Of a DNA stretch of 64,000 bases, positions 36,430-46,778 are shown piece by piece. The translations under genes and the position numbers were made by a program. Origin of the DNA: Marasmius tenuissimus (lineage: Eukaryota > Basidiomycota > Agaricomycetes > Agaricales > Marasmiaceae); the NCBI GenBank assembly GCA_029532415.1, contig JAQOTA010000034.1:186001-250000 (forward strand), given 5' to 3'. Position 1 is the stretch's first letter. Every line of letters begins with the position of its first letter. The notes under the pieces were generated by a model. It made no database searches. It saw only the letters and a program-made list of their open reading frames with translations, and was not told the origin of the DNA.

Positions 36430-38195
36430 GTTTCGAGGTTCTGAGTTTTGTGAGATGAGCAAAAAGTGAGCAAAAACCAAGCCTTTTATACGTCAAGGAG
36501 ACTTACGACAAATATGGGGAGCTGAGATACAAAAGCTTGCGCCGCTGCGAGCGTCCGGGCAGTGTCCTGCCGTCGGTTAGGTGGCGCCGTACAGTTGCAT
36601 TCATATCCTCTTTAAATCCGACGCCCGGAGCTATGAACTCGCGAACAATATACGGAGGTGGGGAATTTGCGGGGAATGAAGAGGAAAATTGCCTCTTGAG
36701 TGAATGCAATTAGCGACCTCAGATATCGACTACGTCAATGAATTGGGTGGGCGCTCGTCTTGAGTCTTTTGGTCACCGTGCCGCGCTATGGAACCGAAAT
36801 GTTGTAGCTTAACGAACGCAAGTGCCCGATATGCATGTAACTCCAAAGTGTAGTTCTGCTAAGCCACTACCAACTGCGATGGCGTCGGGGGCGAGCGAGC
36901 AACGCTTCAGCTCTCCTAAACGTTTTGGAGTCCACGTAAACTTGGACAGGCACTGCGGATTGAGCAGCCCTGATGACTTGGTTGCTGTTCCTGCCACGGC
37001 TAGGCTTGGGCGCAATGGGCGCAATTGTAGGGCGGGAGGTGATACTGGACCATACCAAGTAGGGTGAAGATGAAATGGATCGCCGGTCAATGACACTGGG
37101 TTGGTGGCTCGCATGAGACCGCAAAAGGACAGTGACTCTGCCACCCCCATTTAACAGCCTCGTCATGAGCTCAGAGGAACCCCTGGCTAGCACGGCGAGT
37201 CAAACAGGGTTTGTGGGGAGTGAGTAGATCCCGAGGCAACGACATCCCGTGCGGTTTGATTCTTGTTCCGTGATCTGAGGCCAAAGGTCTACATTTCCCG
37301 TGAACGCCATCTTTTGCCAACCTAGTCTGGCCTGATATCGAAGAGGAATCGTCATCAAAATGGGGTCGTCATCTCGCGACACGTAAAACGCACTGTGTCC
37401 ACTTTGTATAAACTTTCTCGAATAAGTCGTGTGCGTAAACAGCAGGTTTCATTGTTGCTTTCACAGAAATTCTGATGTCCGACATCCAATCCTGGCGAGG
37501 GTTTGACAACCTTGTGAAGAAACACAGGTGAAGTTGAGCTCGGTAGTCATAAGAACGTAACGAAACACGGTCTTGATCACTTACATCAAATTTCAGGCTC
37601 AAAGATTATTTCCAGCTGTTCCAGGTTCATTACAATCGACCTTGAGAGTCCCTATTACCACGGTTTTTGTCAACAAAAAGCAAATGTCATGATTCTGAAA
37701 GGTATTCACCATCGCCGCCACCGTTCATTCCGCTAACGTCTCGCCAGTCTCGAGAATCGACTTATCTCCCAGCTTCTCTACGTGCTTCAACCTGCCATTG
37801 TAGAAACCGAGAAATGCCGATTTGGTTTGCCATCGCGGTTGGAGAGGAATTTTCCGTCCACACCTGATCAAGCGAAAATAGTAACACCGGGACTAACCAG
37901 CCACATTTGTTAGCGAGACACCTGGTACATAGACTGAATGACTGCGTGACGTTGTGCTGATCCCCCCAGTTCCCCACATCAGCTCTCGCTCTGAAGACCC
38001 GAGCTCAAGGTTTGATGTAAGAATGAATTGCATCGCATATAGCCGTCGCCGCTGTTCACCCCAACAGCATTCCCCCTGGAAAGGAAAGTACATATTAGAA
38101 TGTCGATTAATTGAGCAGAGGATACTTGGCAAACGCACCTGCTCATAGACCCTACCATCCGCGATAGATCTCGGAACTTTCGTACCTTGTGGCCA
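36430..38195. other. Intergenic, no supported gene
   Basis: About 1.77 kb upstream of the tyrosinase ATG. The first few hundred bases are presumably its promoter. Scattered short frames on both strands show no domain and no consistent splice structure. Confidence 0.4.
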
Positions 38196-38626
38196 TCAAA
38201 ATCGCTCTGGTAGTTCAGAAGGGGCTTCCAGGTAAGTTGGTGAAGTTTCGTGAGGAGATATACAGAATTGAATCAACTGCTCGTCGTCGAACACGATAAA
38301 GCCAGGGGAACCGCCTGGAACCGCGATGTTGGAACGATAACGCCAAATAGGCTCAAACAACTCAGCCGCTTGACAGCGAGAGAAAAACGAATCAAGTTGA
38401 AGTAGCAACAGCTCATGCTTTGGGTTTGCACCGGTAACACTACATGTAATACTAACACACAGCACACAAAAAAATCACAACTACTTACAACGTATCTAGA
38501 AATGCAACAAGTAAATAAGTCAAACATGAATGTCCCTGCAAGAAAATGAGTACTCCGTTTCCCTGTTGATTGAACTTGAGGACTCACTTGTAGAAAACAG
38601 CCTCGAAAATAAGGATAGAAATACAT
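38196..38626 (-). CDS. Small unrecognised protein (about 109 aa)
   Basis: Three minus-strand exons (38626-38588, 38535-38489, 38439-38196) with standard splice sites and matching phases give a coherent protein. It runs MYFYPYFRGCFLQ, GHSCLTYLLVAFLD, then TGANPKHELLLLQLD and RYRSNIAVPGGSPGFIVFDD. The last exon reads clearly protein-like and stops at 38196. No family recognised. The start is the first ATG in the first exon seen; an upstream exon is possible. Confidence 0.5.
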
Positions 38627-38659
38627 AGATAAATACTAAATGACGCCACCGCCCAGCCC

Positions 38660-39742
38660 TTACGAGCCAGACCGAGCCTCCGATGTAGGGGCGGGGGCAT
38701 TGGGATCAGAGGGAGCTGGCGGTCGGTTTCGAGAAACGAGTTCCTCAGGGTCAGTTCGCCAGCGTGACCTCCATATCAGCAACAACATGACGCTCAGTCC
38801 AACAATGGCCGGTGATAGCACCAAACCTCCTATTGCACCCGCTGCTGCAGACTGTCCTGCTGACAAGAACCGTCCTTCTGATCCGTCCGCCAAGCATGTT
38901 ACGCCCAAAGGACCCGCAGCTGTTCCCACAAATACGATGATTAAGGCCTGAGCCACGTAGCCAAGGGCGCTACGCCATCTCGTTCGTATTTGTGTGAAGG
39001 TGGGAAGGATGGATGAGAAGGGGTTATGTTGGCTTTCATCGTCTTCGAAAAAGTCGAGAGGACTGCTCGCATCGGAGTCAGATGAGTCAGATGGGAAGAG
39101 GAGGAGGTAGAGGACAATTGTGAGTGGTAATGCTAGAATGGCCCCACCCACAAGTCCAGATTTTAGTGAGCTAACGACAGGAGCGGTCCTGGTCGAAGAG
39201 CCAGAGCTTGAGGAGCTTTTCAGGACGGCGTGACCCGTAATGAGATAGAGAAGTGAAAGCAATGGTGGCACAGGGATATATGAAACGAGTGGAATGATGA
39301 CACTCTGGATGACACTAGTGTCTTCTCCAGGGTCATGGCGAGAGAACGAGACTGGGGTTGGGTTGGATCTAGGATATAAAAACAAGAGTGATTGGGGTCG
39401 ATGATGGCGACGTGGATTCGGAACAGTCTGATTGAGATTATTGCGAGCTTCACCGGCGATACTGGACTCCATCGAAGTAGTCAATGTCGCTGGCGGCGTA
39501 GATTTCGGCGTCGATGGGTGCTTGACCGGACTGACTGCGGTTGATATTAACCTGGACGGGGCTACTTGGAAGGGATGTCGAAAAGTGGAGGGACTGGAAC
39601 CTGTAACCCCCCACAATTCAGTCATGTCGTTGCTCCGGGAGCCAGAATAGGAATATTCCTTCTCAGCGTCAGCATAACTGGACTGCATCTGAGCCTCAAC
39701 TGAGCCGATTTGACGACCATCACCTCGCTGAGAAGGTCTCAT
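38660..39742 (-). CDS. Multi-pass membrane protein of unknown function (360 aa)
   Basis: A single open minus-strand frame. The ATG at 39742 (MRPSQRGDGRQIG) is preferred over an earlier one at 40000 because the intervening translation is Arg/Cys-rich and unlike the rest. The N-terminal half is hydrophilic and Ser/Pro-rich. The C-terminal half has about four membrane segments, around VIQSVIIPLVSYIPVPPLL, GGAILALPLTIVLYLLLF, AQALIIVFVGTAAG and VLSPAIVGLSVMLLLIW. A DSSDSDASSPLDFFEDDE loop separates the second and third. It ends with a Pro-rich tail. Function unknown. Confidence 0.6.
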   Translation of the reverse strand: MRPSQRGDGRQIGSVEAQMQSSYADAEKEYSYSGSRSNDMTELWGVTGSSPSTFRHPFQVAPSRLISTAVSPVKHPSTPKSTPPATLTTSMESSIAGEARNNLNQTVPNPRRHHRPQSLLFLYPRSNPTPVSFSRHDPGEDTSVIQSVIIPLVSYIPVPPLLSLLYLITGHAVLKSSSSSGSSTRTAPVVSSLKSGLVGGAILALPLTIVLYLLLFPSDSSDSDASSPLDFFEDDESQHNPFSSILPTFTQIRTRWRSALGYVAQALIIVFVGTAAGPLGVTCLADGSEGRFLSAGQSAAAGAIGGLVLSPAIVGLSVMLLLIWRSRWRTDPEELVSRNRPPAPSDPNAPAPTSEARSGS

Positions 39743-40526
39743 CGCGTGGATGGGAGAGGAAAGGAGGCGATACGTTGCTCGATACAGTGGGTTACAATGT
39801 CGACATGGTGGCAGGGAGGAAAGAGGCCGGATAAAACATACCGCGGGACAGCAACCACAACTACTTATCTTACCTAATCCTCGCCTTGATCTGCCAGCTT
39901 CTGCCTCTTGTTGCTCTCTCCGCGATCTTGGGTATATTGCAGGTAAGTACCCAACAGATTTTGATCTGACGCTGCTAACGATGATGATCAATGCTAACAA
40001 TCTGAGTGCGGTATGGCAAACACTCCATGAGTGGGATCAAGGCCGTGAAACTCCGAAGTCCGGAACTTCGAGACATGCTCGTTGGGATCAATTCAACGTC
40101 TCTATGCGTCGAGATTTAGTTTTTGTTGAACATGAATTGCAAAGATTCAGAATGATGGATTGTAAAAGGCATGTGCAGGTACTCGGGAATCATATACCTG
40201 CCAGGTTCATCTCAATACGAGGTATAGAACTCTCAAGGTACATTTACTTGTATCTCGACTTGCGAAAAACAGCATTTCCACCAAATTCCCACTGCCAGCA
40301 GAGACAAGAGGCCAGTTCTTTGTATTCTCCGGTGCTAATCAGATTGGAAAGTTCCTCAGACAGGTACATCGGATGACACGAGTCAATCAAAGCTGACCTT
40401 ATGAAACTTAGCCATTTTAAGCCTACGACAGCTATGCTGTGGTCAACTGCTATATGCGAATTATCATGGACCGTGACCAAGTTCCCATTATATGTCACTG
40501 CGACAGCACGACCATCATCAACTGAC

Positions 40527-43500
40527 ATGGCCAGCTGGTCCCAGCCATCCCTCGATCCTGAAATTGTCAGTGTCAATGATACTGTCGCCGCGCTACGAGT
40601 GACCTCCAGCTCAAGCAAGACCGGCGATAGCGTCCAGGACGAAAACGCCGATGATCACCCACGCTTACCGCCCGTTAATCAGAACCATGGCAGGGACCAA
40701 AACATAAACTCAGGGAGCGGAACATTCACCGTTGGCGCGCAGTATAATGTTGGTGGAGATCTTGTGCAGAGTTTTACTTCAGCGGTTTCTAAACGTGCGT
40801 TCTCATTGCTCACTCGAGGAAGATAGTCTGACACCCGTTACTACTACACAGCACACAAGACACTTTGGGATATGGTCGCGGGGGTGAGAGCCTCGCACGA
40901 CTCCGATTTACAATTCGACCGGGGCTATTGCCTTGAGGGAACCCGCGAGGCCATTCTTAAAGAGCTTCATGAATGGCGACAGGCCCCTCGTAATCACGAC
41001 CTTCCCGTATGTTGGCTCTCTGGTCCGGCTGGCGTGGGGAAGTCAGCTGTCGCTCTTACGGTTGCGAAGGCCTGTGAACGAGACGGACTTGCGGCATCTT
41101 TCTTCTTCTTCCGCTCAGATCCCAAGCGGAATAATCCCTCCGCCCTGGTCCCAACGATCGCCCACGGGCTCGTGGTGACAAGACCACGCGCCAAAGACCG
41201 AATCAACCAGAGGATCGCCACAGATCCTCGAATACTAGAAGCCTCGCTAGAAGATCAGTTCAGGGAACTAGTGGCGACTCCGCTGGAAGAGAAGGGGTGG
41301 CGATCTCGGTTGCAGAAGCCGTGGGCAAGCCTGGTTCGTCCTTCTGCAAACAGACCACCCAACCTAGTGGTAATAGATGGCCTCGATGAATGCGGGGATA
41401 GCATCGTTCAACGGCGAATTCTCTCTGTCTTATTCTCTTCCTACGAGCGGTCTCCCCCTGTTCCCTTGAAGTTCTTGATATGCAGTCGCCCCGAAAGTTG
41501 GATTAAAGAGGCTTTCGGTTCATCAGCTTTTCGAGATTTGGCCAGACGGATTGTACTCGATGATTCCTTCGCAACCAGACAGGACATTCGTCGTTATCTG
41601 ATCCACGGTTTTCGGAAGATCCGCGACGACCCCAAAAACTCCCAGGTGGACTTTCCTGATCCTTGGCCAGCACATCACATTGTCGAGCGACTTGGAGACA
41701 AGGCCTCCGGCCAGTTCATTTATGTTAAGACGGTCGTTAAATTTGTGGAGGGCTCCGACGACTTCTCTCATCCTCTTGAACAACTCCACATCGTCCTAAA
41801 CGCTCCAACCGACTCATCTTTTCGATCTCCTTTCTATGAACTCGATATGCTCTACCACACAATTCTTTCGGCCAACCCGGCTCGCCAGAAATTGATGCAG
41901 ATCATGGCCGCAGTCCTGATACTGCCTCCCTCCGTTCCTCACGCCTCCCCTAAATTCATCGAGCTATTGTTCGAGTTCTCTTCCGCAGAGGTCTCTCTGA
42001 CATTGAGAGCTATGCACTCGGTACTGCACATTCAAGGACCGGATGATCATATCGCTACCTACCATACCTCATTCACGGAATTTCTCTTCGACGAATCTCG
42101 TTCAAAGCATTTTCATATTCACAAACTGAGTCAGCACGAGCTGCTTGCTCGACGTTGGCTCCGTCTCCTTGTGGACCGGGTGAAGGTCGGCTCTGGAACC
42201 GGAAGTCCTTGGTACGGCGGACTCGAATGGACTGGAGAATGGGCCGACTTTTGTTTCACACTTGGAAGTCCACCCCTCTCGGTTCTGCGTGAGCTGGATA
42301 ATCTCTACACCACCATTCTTTCCGCATGTTCCCATTGCGATATGGTTGTTTCCATTCTTGCGGTGGTCCTTGTCTTGCCGACCGACACAGCATCGCCATG
42401 GCAAGTCACTCCGGAGATAATCGACCGTCTTTCTGAGTATTCTGCGGCCCAGGTGGTTTCCAACTTGAGGCAGATGCGCCCAGTGCTACTCGGCGGTCAA
42501 CACAATCTTGACCCAGTATCCGTCTCCCATTTCTCTTTCACTAATTTCCTCCTCGACCAATCTCGTTCCCATTTCTTTTTCATTGATACTACCGCTCATC
42601 GAACCCGCCCTGTGCGTCGACTCCTCCACAGTCAACACCAAGAGCACAGGGATGCAAGGACGACCCTCACTCTGTGGTCGTGGTATGAGTTTTGCTTAGC
42701 TCTTGAAATGCCTGAAAATGATATTGCCTCGGAGCTCGACACATTCTACAACGAAGTCTTGTCTACTTTGTCCGGTTTCTATAGATATTCCTCCATCATC
42801 GATTCGATCATTGTTCTTTCCCGGTATACGCAAACTTCACGCGAGTTGATCGAGCTACTGCTGGATCTCTCACAAGAGCATGAGGTTAGGTACTACCTGC
42901 GTATCGGGGAGACCTCCAAGTTCAAGGATGCCAACCCCCACTATTCCTCATTTTTTGGGTTTCTCCAGAACAAAGCACTTGCTCCGAACTATCATGCAGA
43001 CCCCAAGATCCGTGACTATCTAGCGCGCCGGTGTCTCCATGTCCTACTTCAGCTAGTATGCAAATCTGATCCGCTAGAGAAGTACGGACTTTATTTTTAC
43101 CCGCTTGCAACTTTGCATATTGACCTTCACATCGGCTGTTGCAGATTTGAACCATACTCAGTTTCAAAATTCTTATGGGACGAATGGGCCAATTTTTGCT
43201 CAAGTGTAGACCGGCCTAGCATTGGACTAATGTATGCCCTCATGGCCCTACCTCTGGACACTCTCGTCGCCACTTGTTCACGGGTCCATTACCCTAGGCC
43301 TTTTGGAGTCCCCAAACGACCATCACCGGCGCCCTTAAGGTCGCGATTCGACCGCTTTTCCCCGCTGTTTCACCGTTTTGAGAGAATCTCCAGTTGGCTG
43401 AAGGCACAGGTAAATCAGATATTTGAATGGCTTCATGCCGACGCGCTAACATTTCTGATAAACTTTGTACTCACAATCTAGGACGACTCGGGAAAGCTTC

Positions 43501-44153
43501 GTGGTAGGAGTCTTGAAGCTCGTTTCGCAGCAATCCCCACCCGGTTTCACTTCACCGCCGGACGTCCGTTTAGGCCTTCGCAGTGTGCAGTTACGGTGGT
43601 CCTTGACATCGCCGAATGCAAGTACGATGCTGGTCTATCGGCTATATGCACGATATTCAGTTCTCGTTTAGAACTACCTGCTCTCAGCGTGGAGTGCAAG
43701 TGTCAACACCCGACGGGAGCGCCTCAGGCCTTCTTGTCCCCCGTCGAAGGGCCGGTGCCTGACGAATATCATGTCGATATCCGAGCGACCTGTGTGGTTA
43801 TTGTGGCGGCCTTGGCGAAAGCATTGGATTCAACAACAGATTCAAAGGGTGTCGTCTTGAATGTCCTAGATTCGTCGGTATTACCCCGCTGTGGATCCGA
43901 CTTCAACGCTCTACACCTTTTCCGTATAGTCCTAGAAAAAGCGAGGAAGTTGACATGGACAAACCCATTGAAAGATCTCGTGTCAGATCATAACAGGGAC
44001 AAGTTGCTATTGTGGTTGCAGGTGCGTTTTCGGACGTAGACCTTCCCAAGCCAGTGATACATCTGACATAGTTCGTTCCAGTCGTTTCCTCGCGGGGAGC
44101 ACAGTCAGGAAACCAACGTTCTACGGGACGATTTCCTTGATCTGTTGAGCTGA
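40527..44153 (+). CDS. Large NACHT-domain NLR-like ATPase with triplicated helical module
   Basis: Exons 40527-40794, 40852-43409, 43482-44021 and 44082-44153 give about 1145 aa; an earlier in-frame ATG at 40401 would add 42 residues. A G/N/Q-rich segment (GRDQNINSGSGTFTVGAQYN, about residues 55-74) precedes the NACHT core. Walker A is GPAGVGKS (about 147-154), Walker B VIDGLDECGD, then FLICSRPES. After the core, a module of the type (E)LDxLYxxIL ... LILPP ... LRxMHSVL ... HxSFTEFLFDxSRS occurs three times. The second copy has DNLYTTILSA and HFSFTNFLLDQSRS; the third, more diverged, has DTFYNEVLS. The C-terminal part resembles that of the 14010 gene. Role in self/non-self or immune-like signalling is inferred. 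Confidence 0.85.
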
Positions 44154-44578
44154 AGAAACCCCACCCTCACTCTGCATTGTATCTCTTCGGATCTGTCTGT
44201 ATACTGACACTGCTTCGTGTATTCCATGATGTAACATACCATTACCTGTCTTCACCCCGATACCTCGCTTCTTGACTCTCCGCGTACTGCATTCTGCTTA
44301 CTAGAGTCCTGCTTTCTCTTTTTGCCTTACGAATACTTGCGGCCGCCTACATCGGTTCTGTAGCTACTGTAATATCCTCTTCATATACTATTAGAGTAGA
44401 ATCGGGAGGGGGCGTAAGACCCACATAAACTCGTTCCATCGCTATCACCATTTTGATGCAGCACGTGCAGGTGAGAAACACAGTCCTGCCTAAGATATAC
44501 TGTACCTAGCCATATAAATTCGAGGATTTGGTAGAGGGTATAGGTTTTTCGACCAGCATCATCCGAAATGAATGATTT
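44154..44578. other. Short region between convergent NACHT and F-box genes
   Basis: About 425 bp with the presumed 3' ends of both genes. No additional gene seen. Confidence 0.4.
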
Positions 44579-46327
44579 CTAGCCCTTGAATACGTCCCAT
44601 GAACATGTCAGTCTACCATAATCAGCCTCACGAATATAACGGAAAAGCCACGGAAACAGTACCTTGATCCCGATGACCCTCTCTTCATCCATAAGCACCC
44701 CATTGAATGCGTACTTCTCTCTGCTTCTGCTCTCCACATACGGGAGGTGACAGATCATATCATCCGCGAACATCTTCTTCGATTCTCGTGGAAGATGATG
44801 AGGACCGCGCCTGACGATAGGCCCGTATTCGTCGACGTCGCTCCCTACTTTAATCTTCCCCGCCTCAATATCCTGCTCGATCTTCTGCACATGACTCTTC
44901 CCAAAGTCAAGGATCACCACGTTCGACGTCAGATTTGGATCGAGGTCTTCATCCTCGCTCAGAGGAAGTAAGACATATCGCTGCCCACATGTGGTAGTAA
45001 TCCACCTTGACGCTCTGTCTCCACTACAATCATAGCAAAATGCGATATTGGGGGCCCATTCGTTCCACGGAATAGGAACGTCGGTCTCCGATCCATCCTC
45101 GGCAATCTTCAGCAACGCGCTTCGGTGAACGAACACTGTCAAGAGCGAAAACTCGCCCATGCCTTGGATACGCAAATGGAGAAGAACGATCGCATCATCG
45201 GCTGAAGCGTAGAATGGACGATCTGTCCTCATGACGGCGTTGAGAGGGGCAGGATTCGGTTCTGCGCGGCACGAAATGTATCGGATGTTGTAGTTCGGTG
45301 CTGTCTGGAAGAGTCCGAGGCGGAGCATGGGACCTTCAGGTGGTTCTTCGCCAGGTGAAGGTATTTTCCAGATCTCGAGGGTGTTCTCCAGTATGTTGGG
45401 TAGCAGAATCTTATCAACACTGAGGAAGATAATCCCTCCGTATGTTGACGAATTTCCCGCGACTTTCTGATGTACACGAGGCAGAAATTGAGTCTCTTAT
45501 AACTGATAGGTAAGGTTCCGCAACTCACCATCAAACGCTCGCCCGTCTTCCAGTTGTAAACGAGGACATCGCATGGAGCGGTAGGGTCTCTCCAGAAGTA
45601 CGCGACGAGCGCGAGATGGTCACCGACTATTTCACAGTTCACTGCAGGTTGGACCCCGTACTGGTGTTCGGAATTGGTGATGGGTAGAGTGGTTCGCTTC
45701 GCTTGTGGATGAGGTTTCCCTGTGGAGAACTCGTGCAAACGGAGCTCTAATTTGAAAAGAGAGGTGTTTCCGTTTCTTGACCTTGACCTGAGGGAATGTT
45801 AGACTGAATTACCAGAGGGAGCCATGGTTCACGTACTCGGTTATGAGAGAAATGAGGTTGTGCTCGTGAAGGTTGATGGCAAAATCGACAATGGACCTCG
45901 GTTCCTTCGACTCGACTTGTGGCATGAACGCCTTCCATTTGAGCTCCTGTACTGGGTTGCTGGGCAGGTCTATGTATCGTAACGTCTGCCTTCCATCTTC
46001 TCCCAGGATGTAGACGCCGCTGGCAAGGTCGTACACACTGCCAGGATTGAATGTAAGTGGCACCTTGACATGAAACCCTGGCTGGCAATGACGCCAGGAT
46101 GATTCCTCTCTCTTCAACAGCCTAAGTTTCTCCGCAACGCTGGCACGATTCGATACATTGTCATCTTTCTTGTAAATGAATAGCTGCTGCTTGTAGCATA
46201 GGATTGATGAAGAAGTGACCAGAGTGTGGAGAGAACGATTAACTTGAGAGCTGTATGCAATACTACGACCATCAAGCAGGGAAAGAATGGCGAGCAGAAG
46301 CTCTGACGGCAGCTCGATGAAATTCAT
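44579..46327 (-). CDS. F-box protein (545 aa)
   Basis: Three minus-strand exons: 46327-45837, 45787-45529 and 45466-44579. The first intron (49 nt, gtacgtgaac to ccctcag, with a ctaac branch point) restores the frame. Reading through instead gives a stop after SLW. The F-box is at the very N terminus (FIELPSELLLAILSLLDGRS, then IAYSSQVNRSLHTL). F-box proteins link substrates to the Skp1-cullin ubiquitin ligase; here the target is unknown. The long C-terminal part has recurring strand-like segments (LALVAYFW, VLVYNWKTGERLM, GIIFLSVDKIL, VILDFGKSHV), similar to mushroom F-box proteins with a beta-rich C-terminal half. Confidence 0.78.
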
Positions 46328-46778
46328 GGTTGTGGACCAAGACGGAAATAGACGCTTACGAACGCCGAGCGGATTATATAAAAAAGCCAAGCCAAGTTCC
46401 CCACACTGTCGGTGGCTGTGCAACAATGGGCTCAAGCTCTTGCTCATCGACGAGCACGACGAGCACGAGGCGACTTCGCGACTTATTCAATCCCTCATTC
46501 CAAGGCAATCTTCTGATCCATCAATTTCCTGCAGACCGCCGCCTCGGGCTCAAGCGCTCATTCCCTATCATCGCAATCTCATTTTCCCATCATGCGATCA
46601 CTGAAAGCCGCCGTATCGGAGCCAAGTCACAAGGACTGTTGCTTATCTGTCAGTGTATAATATTTTTCGCGCCCTAGGGGAGGATAAATAGTCTGTCACT
46701 CCTGCACGATATGCATTCTGGCTCCCGCACCCTCCCGCTATTGCCTCTGTCGTCACACGACCCAAAAGTGATACGAGA

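Noticed and set aside
39750..40376. Plus-strand open frame of 208 codons
   Set aside because: Its left part is antisense to the membrane-protein gene region and its composition is Arg/Ser-rich without domain or splice logic; probably a shadow plus chance extension.
40244..40618. Minus-strand open frame overlapping the start of the large NACHT gene
   Set aside because: Reads partly protein-like, but it overlaps the exon carrying the G/N/Q-rich segment that splices correctly into the NACHT core; no domain recognised.
45788..45812. A 25-nt intron in the F-box gene
   Set aside because: Too short; a 49-nt intron starting upstream at 45836 with a ctaac branch point gives the same downstream frame.
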